This document shows positions 36,371 to 48,327 of a stretch of 64,000 nt of DNA, in pieces. Both the position numbers and the translations under genes were made by a program. Source of the stretch: Struthio camelus. Lineage: Eukaryota > Chordata > Aves > Struthioniformes > Struthionidae. The notes beneath the pieces are model-generated. The model ran no database searches. It saw only the letters and a program-made list of their open reading frames with translations, and was not told the DNA's origin. Every line of letters begins with the position of its first letter. Position 1 is the first letter of the stretch. The stretch covers positions 10,062,514 to 10,126,513 of the forward strand of contig NC_090982.1 of NCBI RefSeq assembly GCF_040807025.1, in the 5' to 3' direction.

Positions 36371-39300
36371 TGCCTGTGTTTGTGTGTCTCCAGAATTCTG
36401 AGTTCGCAAATTATTTTCCCTAGCAGTATTGCAATTCTGAAAATTTGGGCTGTGATCACATAGCAGATAAAAAGGCCAGTTAAAAAACAAACAGACAAAT
36501 GCACTCAGAGTTCCCATCCTCACTCAAATTTTCAGATGGAGGCTGCTTGGCTCTGTGAAATCCACCTGGGGACATGTTGTGGGGAAAGTGAGTGGTGGTG
36601 TTCACTGACGCTCTTTGCTGCGAGTACGCTGGCTCATGCAGCCAAGACCTGGGAGTCATGATGAGCTGTGACCATATGAGATGTCATTCATGTAAGTGTC
36701 AAATTGCAAGATGAAGGGCCCCAAGGAGAGTATTGCTGCTCCTGCGATTCCCTGTGCTGCTTGGCACTGAGCAAATAGTGACTGTTAGGTGCCAACCAAG
36801 CATAACAAGAACAGGTTGTGGAAAAGGAAAGCGGATTGGTGGTTGCATACTTGAATTTTAGGCAGAGATTTGCCCTTTATTTGTTCTAACCACAGTGCCC
36901 GTCCTGAGGTCAAGACGTATTCTTGTATGTCTGTTCATAGCAAATATCTACATATATGCAACTTTCTGTAGAAAGTCGTATGCCTATTAAAAAAAAAAAA
37001 TTGAAACCCCATTTTATTTCTAAACACAAGCTTTCTGTGAGGAGCAGAGTTATTCTTATAAGCAGAATCTTTGCCCAAATGTTTCTAGCCATTGGCTTCC
37101 CACTCTTTATTAGCAGCTAGCAAGGATGTCAGCAGACCCCATGGGCCTGTTGCTATGCGCACTGGTATTTTGGTTTTGTAGTCATGAGCTTGCGATGCAC
37201 GAATTGTCAGATATGCGGCTTTTGTGCTTTAGCAGTCCTTGAATTGTGTTTGTGCTATCACTTTCTGTATTTCAACAAACCAGTGTGGCCCTAGCTTCTT
37301 AAAATGTCAACTTCCAAGTGTTAAAAAGCACAGAGCTCAAATTCACCCCAGCTTTTTGTTGAGCAGAAACAGAATAGGCACTGCCAAAGTTCAGAGACTG
37401 TGTCACCCAGTAGCTTGCTATCTGAGAGTTAGTCTCAGAGAGACTGAGAGTCTCTTGGTTCTGCATGTGGCACAGCTAATCTCAAAAACAGGGCTGTGGC
37501 GAAGTGTGGGCAAGGGTGCTGAGGGTGTGCAGACTCCTGCTGTACTGGACCTTAGATTAAATCCTACTGGTGGGATTTTTAAATTTACTTTTATGTGATG
37601 CTAGACCAAGGCTGCTGTCGGGAAACCTCAACTGTTTGTCTGCTGCCCACAAGACAGTGTTCCTCTTCTCCTGTAAATCAAACTATCCTTGCATAAGAAG
37701 GAGCACATTTGAGCCCTGTTGTATTTTAATGAGAGCTGGGGGATTTGTTCCCACCTTGTATGGTGTTCTCTGCCTGTACAGAAAGAGGTAATGTGCTATT
37801 GACACCCATCGTGAGCGACTCTGGAAGAACAGGCACGTATGCAGATGTGACCTGTATGAAGTTGCGTCTTTTCCTGGCTTTGGAGTCTGCAATAACTCAA
37901 GTTTTGTTTTCCTTTTCTTTTACTGTAGCCATCCTTGGCATGCACACCTTGATGAGTAACCAGCAGTACTATGAGGCACTAGGGAGCAGCACAATAGTGA
38001 ACAAAGAAGGGCTCAACAGTAAGTGATTTAGAGCGCTTAACCATCCGGAGTATTTGGCTACCAGTTTTGAAGCTGCTAGCAGAGAAAAAGTGGGAATTAT
38101 TTTTAGGCTGCGAGTTGGATTTTATTTTCTTTGCACTCCTGCCCCCCATGCCAAGCTTGTGTGTGTGACTGAAGACCCTTTCCTTGGCTACAGCACAGTT
38201 GCTACAGCTGTGCGGTCCTGACTCGGTGCCTTTGGGGAAGCCGTTTCTTCTGCAGTCTGCCGTCTCCTGGTGTTCAGCTCGGGAAATGCCTGTCCTGTGA
38301 CTGTGGAGAGGCTGCGTGTTCCCAGGAGATCTGCTTGGGGAGAAGCAGTTCTCCCGAGAGACATTTCAAAACGCTCCCTCCTCCCAGGCTAACAGGGAAG
38401 GTTAAAGTTAACAGGAAACATTAAAGTTTTAATGGACTTTGAACAGGAAATGTGGCTCTTGGTTGATCATTCCAAACACAATGATTTCTTCATGTCAAAA
38501 CTAAAACAAATTGACTTTTAAGAGGAGATGAAAATGTTTATTTTCTCTCACTCTTTCCTTACAAGTGAAACCTGGGAAGGGGGGAAGGGGACCGTTCAGA
38601 TGGACCGTAGTTCTGTTGCATGCACCCAGAAGATTTTACAGTGCTGTAGCCATCCCCCATCACCTCCCCACAGGCCTTAGAGCGTCCTCTAAGGCTTCTC
38701 AGCTGAGAAGTTAAACAGCCAGGAGCTAGTGCAGGCCAAAAAACAGTCCCACACAGGCAGTATGCCTGTGGTCACCCAGTTTGGGACCCTGAGAGCGTTT
38801 AGCACCAACCCCTGGCTGCGCTGTGCAAGTTGGCCCTGGTGCATGGCAACGTTTCAGAGTCAGTGAAGCTGCTGAGTGCTTGTACAATCCTTGCACCTCA
38901 TATGCTTGCAGCGTTTGTCAGGTCATACTCCTCCTTCCCAACACTGCTTCTGGAAGAGGAGAGACACATAAAGAGCATGCTGGTATTTCAGGTATTTTGG
39001 GTTTTGCATGTTTTGCTTTTCACTTGCAGGTGTGATTAAGCCCACACAGTACAAACCAGTTCCTGATGAAGAACCGAACTCAACAGATGTGGAAGAGACT
39101 CTGAAACGAATACAAAGCAATGACCCTGACCTTGAGGAAGTCAACCTTAATAATATTAGGGTATTTGCTCCTTCCTACTCTATTCTCTTACTAGCAAGAG
39201 CAAACGTTTGAAACACAGATGGCAGAGACCAAGTACGTTGTGTTGCACAGAGTAATGGCATAACACTGCGTGTAGCTGGGTGCCACATATGCCCGGTGCT

Positions 39301-42300
39301 TTCCACCTCTGTCTCGGGCGGGGTGGGTTGTTACCTGCTGTCTGATAATGGTATGGAGTCAGGAGCAGGAGCTGTCTGCCAGGGCTGAGTTGTGTTGAGG
39401 ACAGCTAGAGAAACCCATCTCCAGGCTGTCTGATTAAAGATGTTTTAGGTTGTTTTTAATGGTTTCCTCAGTCCCTTAGAGGAGTGGCTGTTTATGAAAG
39501 ATAAAATAGCGGGAGGAACAAGGTTTCATAATCTTAATGCTGCCGTGCGAAAATGAAGAAACCTCCCTTCTGGCTTGTACCTCTGTCTATGTCCCACCCG
39601 TCCCTTCACCGAGATACCTTTACTTCTTTCTTGTATAAAGCAAATCGTGGCGCACCACAGCCTTTTATGCTGCCTCTGGGACAAATACACATGCTAAACA
39701 ATACAGTTTCTGTTTACCCTCCTTAACTTCAGTCCGTTAAGAGCTCCCGTCTCACGAGGTTTGTTGAATGATGTCGTATTCAAATAGCAGGAACATGGCT
39801 GACTGCATGCGCACAGTAAAAATGCATGTGCCCAAACATTTTCATCTGTCTATAGCGAAAAGATTTTTACTTCCGTGTTTTCAACTGTGGCCAGTGATCC
39901 TGAGTGTGCCTTAAGGACACCAGGCTTACAGAAAGCAGACGCTTCTTTCTGTGTTAGACTCATGATTTTGGGGAGGCACTTCAGAAAACTGGCGAGTGGA
40001 GGTGGAAGAGATGACGCTCTGCTTGGCTCTGCGTTATCTGCAGATGGCTTTGGTTATAGGTGTTGCCAAACTGTGTGATCCAAGGTAAGAATTCCAAGCT
40101 GGGGATGCATCTTATAATTCTAGACAGCTGAAAATTGTCTGCATCTGAAAAGGGTATCTACAATCTCCGATGAGTGAAGAATACTCATTTTGTAAGGAAC
40201 TCAAAATAAGCAGCGTGGATGTATCTTCTGGGCTGAGATAGCATGGCAAATGTTAGTCTGAAAAGAATTGTATAAAGCAGTATTGAACAGAGCAGTCAGA
40301 AGCGACCATGGCTTATACTAAAAGGAGATCATTTCAGGTTGTGCTGAATTAAGGCCCATAGATGGAAATATTCCGGAACATGACACGAATGTTGCTCGGT
40401 GTTATCATTAGTATTAAAAAGCACAGTAGCAATGCTTTAAAGACTCATGGATCCTAGTTACATACATCCCCACAACACTTTGGTTGGTGAGTAGCTGAAT
40501 TTCTGGACCATGAAACTGAACAGCAGAGACTTCCAGTCAAGGCAGTGAGCTATCAGCCGAGTGGGAAATAGGGTGAAGACATTCCCACAGTCCTTAGGCC
40601 ATGATGACTTTAGCTAGAGAACTTGTAACAATATTTATCATATCCTTCATGAGTTACCTGAGTGTGTTTGGTAATGGTTGCAGCTTGATTGTGATGGTTG
40701 ATCTTGATAATAATTTTAAAATATTGTTTAAATATAAAAGATTTGTTCCAGTCATGTACCACAAATCTGAAGACAGATGAGGGCCTAACACACATTTTCT
40801 GTGTTTCTTTTCACAGAATATTCCCATCCCAACTTTAAAAGCCTGTGCCGAAGCACTGAAGAATAACACCTATGTAAAGAAGTTCAGTATAGTTGGAACA
40901 AGGAGCAACGATCCGGTTGCTTTTGTAAGTACTGTGTCACATAGGCTAATCGTTGTAAGGAAGTTGTCACATTAATTGTTCTTGGGCAAGATATTCTCAA
41001 AGCAAGTTACTTATTGCTTTTATACATTCCATTGCCCTTGGCATATTCTGCACTTTTGTTTTTTGCTGCAGCCATTCCAGTTTCACAAGCATTAATGAAA
41101 GCACCCATAGACAGACTCCGCTTCCTTCAGTTCCTTCTTCCTCTGCAGAGATTTCAGCTCTTTATTCCAAGACACAATCCCTTAATCCTATTAAGAGGTC
41201 ATATTTGTCCTTAAGAATCTCCCAGGAGAAGTGTTGTAGGCAAGAACTGACTTCCTAGTGATATATTTTTTAAAAGTCTAGGAAGAAATTTGTCTGTGAC
41301 TGATCATCATACATCATGCTCCATTTACTCTTGTTTGTATGAAGCTGTATGCCCCTGTGCGCACACCCTTCCCACTCAGTGTGCACGTTCTTCAGCTCTG
41401 TTTCATATATTCCCTTGTGCAAACCTGTGCATAAACAGAGCCCTGCATTTCTTATCTGTGACTTTGTGGGTGAGAAAGGGTCTTTCTGGCTGCTCTGAGC
41501 AGCCTTGAAACATGAGTGGGGATGCAGAAAGGTGCTGAGCTGTTCTCCCCATGCTCTGAGAGGGATGACTGCGGGAGCTCAGCACCTACCAAGGCACGGC
41601 AGCTTACTGTCCCTCCTGCTCTTCCCATCAGTCCTTCAGCTGCCACATGTCGTCCAGCCCCGTGCTGGAGTGTCTCGGCCTATATAATGTAATAAAGAGA
41701 GCGAGAGAGTGAACTTGCAAGTGAACCTGGCTGTCCCTGCTGCTTTATGATTAGATCTCCCCCAGAGCCAGCCTGGCTAGTCCAGGGAATAGTTCACACT
41801 CCAGGGACTGCTTTTAACATGCAGCACAGATGAGACTGCTCCCAGGCTGCATCGTGGCACAGGCTGCCAGCAGACTTCTGCTCTTCCTGTGACACCCAGG
41901 TGATCCTTTTAGACCTACACACATGCACATACACAGACACCCTCCCCCCCCCCCCCCCCCGGCCACCAGTTTCCCATTAGAAATAAAAAAAAAACATTTT
42001 TGGAAGGTGAGCGCAGCCCTCACGTTGTTTCAGGCGCTCTGAACTGGGGAAGAGCCCTGCACAGGCAGCGCTGATGCTATCTGAGGGCCAACAGGGCAGT
42101 GTACAGGACGGGAGGAGTTGCAGAGCTGAGTGCTGTGTTGAGTGGATGCAGGTCAGCCCTGCCCCTTGGCCTCAAGGCTGGGCACCATGTTCTGGTGCTT
42201 TATGTTTCTTCTGCTTTATGACATAGATGGACTCTCTGAGACAGCCTACAAGGTAAGTTTATTAGAGCTAGTGGCAAAACTAGGGGGTTTGGGAATGTGC

Positions 42301-45300
42301 CAGCCCAGTTCTGGACTTAGCCACTGAGGGAAACAAGAGACATAATACGGTTGTGATTCTACTTGAGAGGAAACCTTAAAGTTGGAGAATTCCTTTCTGC
42401 TCAAGACAGATGTTCCTCTCTCTGACTGCTGTAATAGGAAGCATTTCAGCTCCATGCAAAAGGAGCAGTGCAGGGAGAAAGCGGGCCAGGCAGGAGGTAG
42501 GGCTGAATCTGAGGCTAGCCAGTCTCCCTACCATCACCATGCTCACTTTAGAAAAGGGACAAATGAAGCTTTTAGGGCAGAAGCATGTGTGGACTGGACC
42601 TTCTGGCATGGGCCTAAACACTTCTGCAATGAGACTTTGCTGTGGCCTCCAGTACATTCACATTTGAGAATCCTCCTGGGCACAGGAGGGACCTCCTGGG
42701 ACAGGAGGGAAGTCCCTTCCTCTTGCCCAGAGCTCTTCCATTCAGTGGCAGTGAAACCACCCAGCATCCAAGGTTCTCCAGGAGTCTTCCAGAGGAGAAG
42801 AGAATGGAGTCCATGACCCTCTGGAGTGCTTTGAACCTCCTTGCCTAACTGCTAGCTCTTCCTGTGTATCTCTGATGGCAGGCACTGGCAGAAATGCTGA
42901 AGGTCAATAACACCTTGAAGAGCCTGAACGTGGAGTCAAACTTCATTTCTGGATCAGGGATATTGGCTGTTGTTGAAGCACTCCAGTATAACACATCACT
43001 CATAGAGCTTCGAATCGACAACCAGGTAAAGCATGCACGAGTAGGAACTCTGATCAAGTAAAGATGTCCTGACTGTGGGAAATCAAGTGACTGGTCAAAG
43101 TGGGTGGTGATTGCCTGATGCTGCTATCACTTTGCTTTGGAGAGGTTTCAGCCCCTTGTCTTACTGCAGCTCCTGGCAGCTTTGCACTACTGTGGTAGTG
43201 CAAAAAGCTTTCCGTGTTCCCAGTGCTGCCCCGGGGCTGCAGCAATGCACTTGTCCAATATCACACCGTGCTCTGAGCTCTGGGTCAGGGGGCTTAAGTA
43301 ATTTTAAGTCTTTAGTAAAACTGAAAATTTTATTATGAAGCAGGGAAATAGAAGGTACATGGCAGGAGAGGGCCGGAGCGTGTAGTGGTAGAGATGCCAT
43401 GGCAGGTTAGGTTCCCTGGAAACCTGGAGGTAGAACTGAAGCAGCTAAGCTATCAATCAGGAGCCCTGGCACGGCGGACTATGAGGTCAAGATGAAAGGC
43501 CCTCTAGACTGCTCTGCAGTTGCCAGGCCCTCCAAGGTAAAGATTTTGAGCAACAGAGCTCGTGGGTGATGACTTCTGGAATAGTCAGAGCCACTTAGTT
43601 TATCAGGATCAGGCCTGCAGTTTATTTCATTGGCTAGAAATGCTGAATAAACCAATAGATCCAAAGACAGAGAGAGGAAGGGAAGATGGCAGATTTGATG
43701 GCTCAGTCTGAATCACCCTTTTACCTGACCGACTTGGCAGGGTCTGCACGCCAGGCTGCATCTCTAAGAAAGGAGGATAAAGACATGGGCAAGTACTAGT
43801 CACCTACAACAGTAAAACATTTGAGCTTCAAAAGGTTCAAGTGCCACAGGTTCCTGGGCATTGCATAGTAAGGGAGAAGCACAAGCTTCTGGTCCATCTC
43901 CAGGACAGTCAGTGGCAGCACAGGGAGTCTTCTGAGGGCTACTGTGAAGAGGCAGTCACCGAGTTAAAAAGCAGGACTGGGAACCACATCTGCCCTCACT
44001 TGCTTTTCTGTTTTCAAAAGAGCCAGCCTCTGGGCAACAAAGTAGAAATGGAAATCGCAAATATGCTGGAAAAAAACACCTCCCTGCTGAAGTTCGGTTA
44101 CCATTTCACTCAGCAAGGCCCCCGGCTGCGTGCATCTAATGCCATGATGAACAACAATGACCTAGGTGAGTTGGGCTGGCTGCTAGCCGGTGAGCACTGA
44201 GACATCTCTCCTTTTGCATGCGCCTGCCTGTGGGTTCTCCTGGTGGGCTACCTGGGAGAAGGGCAGAACTGCTCATGTGAAGGCTCCCGTGGATGCGCTT
44301 GAATCAGACATCACCTCTTGAAGGGCCTGGTGATTCCTTGCAGCCTTCACTGACTGCTTCCTGATGCAGCAGGACCAGTGGCAGCTGCTGTCACCAAGGC
44401 AATGAAGTGTGCTCCATTCTTGGAGAAAGTGTGCAGCTAGACCTGCTGAATACACAGTGTTTTTGGCAGTAGCAGTGGGTCTTGTGTGGAGGAAGCGAGA
44501 GCTGTTAATGATGTGCTTTGGTACAGTAAGTGATATGGTATATGGCAGATGGGTTGTGAACTGACAGCGCTTTTGATTCTTGCCAGCTGTTTGTCTGTCT
44601 CTAGTTTCATTTCCACTTTAACAAGGAGATGAAAAATAGTAGATTTGAACTTTGAAGGCAGTGGGGCCCATTCCTCTACTTGGCCCATTCCCTTCAGTAA
44701 ATCAGACTTAAAGTATTTCTGGAGAGAGGTGTGAAGCCATGTGGTTCTGAGTTATATTAATATCCCCAATGAAGTCATCAGAACTGCTTGTGAAGCAAAA
44801 TGTGGGCAAGTTTGAAAACTGCTGTTTTAGCTAATGCTAGCACTTGTCTACAGGCTGACCTAGACCACTGGAAATCAGTCCAGCAGATCAATAGTTGAAT
44901 GAAGTTAAAATAGCAGCTTAGCTGTGTTGCATTGCCTCACTGTATAGATGGGGTGACACAGACGTGACATGGCCAAACTCTTCTCAAAGTGGCAGACAAA
45001 GCAACAGGGAGGAATGGCCACAAGTTGCAGACCCGAACATCCAGTTGGCACATTAGAAAAAAAGTCCTTCTCCAGGAAGCTGGAGAAGCCCTGGGACATG
45101 GCACCGGGGAGGGTGGGCTTTCTGTAGCGCAAGGGTTTCCAAGCTCAGACAGACAAAGCCAGGGCTGCCCTGAGCTATGGCTGGGGAGAGCCCTGCTGTG
45201 AGTGGGAGGTGGGGCTCGGAGCACCAGAGAGCACCCCCCCCCCGCCCAACCAGCATTGATGATGAAAGAAAGGCCTGGTTAACAGGCAGGGTCTGAGAAA

Positions 45301-46855
45301 AGACCTAACATGTAAATGCCAGTCATGAAGAAATGGCAATGAACTGGACCTGCATATGGTTTACCAGTACAGTCTGCTGGCCTTCTGTCCCTTTATGACT
45401 CAACTTCAGGTTTGCAAGCCACAGCAAAATAGCTTTAAGTGGCTGTCAGGTAGATGATAAATATGTTTAAAAAAAAAAAATAAATCACGCTGGCTTCAGA
45501 GAGTACCATGCTCTTAGGATAGCATGGCCACGTGTAGAGCTACGGGCCAGTGCCTCAGTGACTACAAATACTGAGTATCACAGTTCATGCTGTATTGCTT
45601 TTCATTCTGGCTGCCTTTGCATTTTGGGTCAGTAGAAAGCTGCTCCAGGAAAGGCTTGCTGTTTTCTGCCTTTTAGAGTACAGCAGGCTTTGTAGGACCA
45701 CGGAGTCCGTAGCATACACAGTAATTATCTGAAAGATACGTTAATCTAGTGTTTTAATTGTTCCTGCTTTGAAAGGGGGGGGGAGGAGTTGAAGTCACAA
45801 CTTTGCCTTCCATGTAGCAGTTGTGTAGTTTGCCTCTTTGTGTTAAGATCTGCATTATGTCTGATTTGGTTCTTGTTTACAGCTCGCATTCATCGATGTG
45901 ATGGTCTCTGGCAATAGCTTCTCAGCTCTACACCTGGACAATGTATAAGTATAGAAAAACTTTATTTTCCTCCCTGTTAGCAACAGCTCTCTGCTTGTGC
46001 ACCACTCTGGTGCTCTCGCCTGCCATCACCTGCTACCAGAATGCTGCCAGAATTTGGTCTTGGTCCTATAGCTTCTGTTCTTTAAGATGTCCTGTCCAAA
46101 CTGGCTGTGAAGGCTTTTATATTCATTCTCATGAACTAATTTCTACATCCTCTTTCCAGCTTTTTTTTCCCTTTTTTCCTTGCAAGTATTTCTTGAAAAA
46201 TCGTGGTTGAAGCTGTCAGAGCTGCAAATTAACTTTTAGAGAAGATATGAGGCTCATGTTAAGATATGAGAAGATATGAGATCATGTTAAGCATGTTCAG
46301 AAGACTGGAGGCTGAAGTCAGAGGTTTAGATTAAAAAAAAAAAAAATCCATCTCATTTCTTAATTGAGAGGACACCACTGGGACAAACTGGCAAAGGAAA
46401 AACTGGCATCTGTCTCCTGCTGTCTTCACATCTGACAGTGTTAGGTGTCTTATAATAGAGATGCTGTAGCCAAGCAGACTACAAAGACAAAATTAGGTGA
46501 AATAGAATTGACTGTAAAATAAGGGAGGTAAGGCTGAAAGTAGCTTCTAGCCACGGAATTCATAGGGACAGAAATTTCAGCTTACTTCCTTTGAACTGTG
46601 TAAGTGTAAACTTCTCAAAAACCAACCAACCAAACCAAAAAACCCTGTTCAAAGCAGGAATGCAGAAGCTCCTGCTATCCTGTTTCTCTCTGGCAGAAAG
46701 TATGTCTCTGAAATTCTTTTCACAACGGGTGAGCCTGCCACCCACATGTTCCCCTTGCCATGACTGACTCCTCTTCCTCTTCTTTTTCAGTGAGGAAGAG
46801 AAGACTTGCAGAGCTGAACGGGCCTATTTTTCCCAAGTGCAGAACTGGAGTGTAG
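26304..46855 (+). CDS. TMOD1: tropomodulin-1 (nine coding exons, complete)
   Basis: Joining 26304-26423, 29005-29161, 33192-33311, 37929-38018, 39030-39160, 40817-40924, 42882-43025, 44021-44165 and 46791-46855 gives 1080 nt, encoding 359 aa, the length I recall for vertebrate TMOD1. The protein caps pointed (minus) ends of tropomyosin-coated actin filaments in red-cell skeletons and sarcomeres. Residues 1 to about 160 are the flexible tropomyosin/actin-binding half ([37 protein letters not shown]). About 160-340 is the leucine-rich-repeat actin-binding domain ([54 protein letters not shown]). The tail ends KCRTGV. All borders are GT-AG and phases match. No damage is visible. TMOD1 fits better than its paralogs on synteny and sequence. 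Confidence 0.96.
26424..29004 (+). other. TMOD1 intron
   Basis: No repeat or gene recognised. Opposing frames near 28366-28800 have no support. Confidence 0.7.
29005..29161 (+). CDS. TMOD1: TMOD1 coding exon 2
   Basis: Acceptor CCCTCTGTGTCTAG, donor GTATGA at 29162; 157 nt, residues 41-92 plus one base. Encodes [20 protein letters not shown] and the first actin-binding segment. Confidence 0.95.
29162..33191 (+). other. TMOD1 intron
   Basis: 4 kb with no recognised repeat or gene. The stretch 31400-32800 is moderately GC-rich, with several chance frames on both strands (the longest is 31226-31786 minus). Confidence 0.65.
33192..33311 (+). CDS. TMOD1: TMOD1 coding exon 3
   Basis: Acceptor TTTATAG, donor GTAACA at 33312; 120 nt. 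Begins by completing Gly93, then [15 protein letters not shown], and ends DAELCDIA with one base over. Confidence 0.95.
34866..35165 (-). mobile_element. old CR1-like fragment
   Basis: Plus-strand landmarks are GCTGGTGGCAGGGCCCTG, CCAACCCTCCACTCACTGCA, TCCCTGAGGATGGAGACCCC and CCCGGGGCTGCACCACCCTC. It is the longest copy here of the family also seen at 12965, 15525 and 44985. Confidence 0.7.
36338..36369. repeat. (GT)16 microsatellite
   Basis: Sixteen uninterrupted GT units in a TMOD1 intron, followed by an interrupted TG-rich stretch to about 36390. Confidence 0.95.
37929..38018 (+). CDS. TMOD1: TMOD1 coding exon 4
   Basis: Acceptor TTTTACTGTAG, donor GTAAGT at 38019; 90 nt. Encodes [20 protein letters not shown] and VNKEGLN, with a split serine codon at each successive phase-1 border. 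Confidence 0.95.
38019..39029 (+). other. TMOD1 intron
   Basis: 1 kb, nothing recognised. Confidence 0.7.
39030..39160 (+). CDS. TMOD1: TMOD1 coding exon 5
   Basis: Acceptor TTTTCACTTGCAG, donor GTATTT at 39161; 131 nt, ending at codon 206. Encodes [20 protein letters not shown] and the first LRR strand VNLNNIR. Confidence 0.95.
39161..40816 (+). other. TMOD1 intron
   Basis: 1.7 kb, nothing recognised. Confidence 0.7.
40817..40924 (+). CDS. TMOD1: TMOD1 coding exon 6
   Basis: Acceptor TTTCTTTTCACAG, donor GTAAGT at 40925; 108 nt, residues 207-242, phase 0 on both sides. One LRR unit with the conserved [17 protein letters not shown]. Confidence 0.95.
40925..42881 (+). other. TMOD1 intron
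   Basis: 2 kb. Contains a run of 17 C at 41944-41960 followed by a short A tract, and a 26-nt segment with good splice borders at 42227-42252 that would shift the frame. Confidence 0.7.
41944..41960. repeat. (C)17 homopolymer
   Basis: Seventeen consecutive C in a TMOD1 intron; length is prone to assembly error. Confidence 0.85.
42882..43025 (+). CDS. TMOD1: TMOD1 coding exon 7
   Basis: Acceptor ATCTCTGATGGCAG, donor GTAAAG at 43026; 144 nt, residues 243-290, phase 0. LRR units [20 protein letters not shown] and [18 protein letters not shown]. Confidence 0.95.
43026..44020 (+). other. TMOD1 intron
   Basis: 1 kb, nothing recognised. Confidence 0.7.
44021..44165 (+). CDS. TMOD1: TMOD1 coding exon 8
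   Basis: Acceptor TTTTCTGTTTTCAAAAG, donor GTGAGT at 44166; 145 nt, residues 291-338 plus one base. Encodes [38 protein letters not shown] and NNNDL. Confidence 0.95.
44166..46790 (+). other. TMOD1 last intron
   Basis: 2.6 kb with one plus-strand CR1-like piece (44985-45235), A tracts near 45469 and 46333, and imperfect AAGATATGAG repeats at about 46240-46280. Confidence 0.65.
44985..45235 (+). mobile_element. old CR1-like fragment
   Basis: This is the reverse complement of the wording seen at 34866 and 12965: CTGGAGAAGCCCTGGGACATG and GGGAGAGCCCTGCTGTGAGT. Its 3' end lies at about 45235. Confidence 0.65.
46791..46855 (+). CDS. TMOD1: TMOD1 terminal coding exon
   Basis: Acceptor CTTCCTCTTCTTTTTCAG. 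Completes Val339, then [20 protein letters not shown] and stop TAG at 46853-46855. Confidence 0.96.
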
Positions 46856-48327
46856 CTCCTGGCTACGGAGGTCGTTCCCGGTGATCTGTGCTACACTGTG
46901 GAAATCTAAAGGCAACAAGTGCCTTGACAGAGTATTCGTGGTGACTCGGTTCTGTGTTTTGCACTAACAGTTTAAATTAACTAGTGGCTGTAGTTGAAGA
47001 TTTTATCCAGTAGGACTATTGTTGTTTTCTGTAGAGCTGGAAACTATTCAAGCCAGTAACAACCTGCCAATTTTAAGCAATCTTGGGTTAGCGTACATCC
47101 CAGTGTAAACGTGATTATTAATTAACCTAGGACCTAATTTTTCTATAAACTTCCTGCACGGTGTTTCATATAGTTAGGATGTGGTATGCATGAGTGAAAA
47201 ATACTAGTTCCACACAAATTATAGAAGTATTAAAAAAATACTTTATTTTTTTTTTCAAATCGATCTCAAGTAACTAGAGAGAAGCAACTAGTTTAACAAG
47301 TACTTCTACTATCCTGAAATATAGTAAATGTAAGGAGTTGTGAATTACAATTTTTATTAACTTTTGCTAAGTCAGTTAGTTGGAGATGCTGTTTCAAATG
47401 CATCCTTGTTTCTTAAAAAAAAAGATGGATTTTTTCTCCCCACACAAATTAAAAGGAACATAAGGCCACCAATTACAATATAATGGATTCTCAAAAACCG
47501 AGCACTGTAGGATGGATTAATATCCTCTTATCCTATGCATGTCTGAGTAAAACCTCCCCCATTAGAGACACAGAGATGTGTCTCTAACGCCACAGAGATG
47601 GCCAAACTAATCAGCAGTCCCAGGGTCCTCTCTTCGAACTCCCACTGCCTTCAATTTTGTAATGTTATAAATGTGATCAGAGCCTTACCAGTCATATGTT
47701 AACTCCTCACTCTTCACTGTTCTGACTAATGACCCTGCCTAATGACCTAATTAAACGTGGTTCTACTAGCGATTGTTTCTCCTGCTACCATCCCTCACAT
47801 CTGCATAAATGCAGCACTAAACAGCATGCCATAGCAAAGGTGTTGCTTGAAATAATCTGACTCTGAACTTCTGCTGCACACAGTCGGACAGTTTCTGTTA
47901 GCAAGTCTACTACCCATCATCTAGCCTGGGAGGAATTCCCCATAGGTTTATGTAGCTCTCAGACACGCAGTGGAAGGGACCCAGGACTATCCCATCCAAA
48001 ACTCCTGCTGTTGACTTGGATGGGATCCTGCTTGATAGGAAGGGTCTCCCTGGCAGAAGTGCTCTCATACCAAAGCCTTACTCTTGCTCTGATGACATGT
48101 TCTAGCAGATGTTCTCACTTACTAGCAATCTGTCTGCACACATCTGTTAAGAGTGTTCAGCAGCCTTTACACATATTCCTGCAAAAGTCCCACAGATTTC
48201 AACAGAGCCTCTGCACAAATACCACAGAGGATTTGGTTCTGACCAATGACATTACACTGGCAACAACGTGGGAGACATATTTGGTACTCTTTAAATCTTA
48301 ATAAACGTGTCAGCAGTGTCAAATAAA
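46856..48327 (+). other. TMOD1: TMOD1 3' UTR with poly(A) signals
   Basis: After the stop come about 1.4 kb of AT-rich sequence, then two AATAAA hexamers at 48300-48305 and 48322-48327. Weaker ATTAAA hexamers occur earlier (about 47230 and 47751). The 3' end is inferred. Confidence 0.55.
47242..47358 (-). terminator. TSTD2: candidate TSTD2 poly(A) signals on the minus strand
   Basis: TTTATT on the plus strand (AATAAA on the minus strand) occurs at 47353-47358 and 47242-47247. Reading by eye, I found no other canonical minus-strand AATAAA between the TSTD2 stop (51575) and here. If used, the TSTD2 3' UTR would be about 4.2 kb and overlap the TMOD1 3' UTR. Confidence 0.3.

Larger units (their letters stand above)
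33312..37928 (+). other. TMOD1 intron
   Basis: 4.6 kb. Contains an ACTT tetranucleotide run at about 34008-34024, a CR1-like piece (34866-35165) and a GT microsatellite (36338-36369). No gene seen. Confidence 0.7.
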
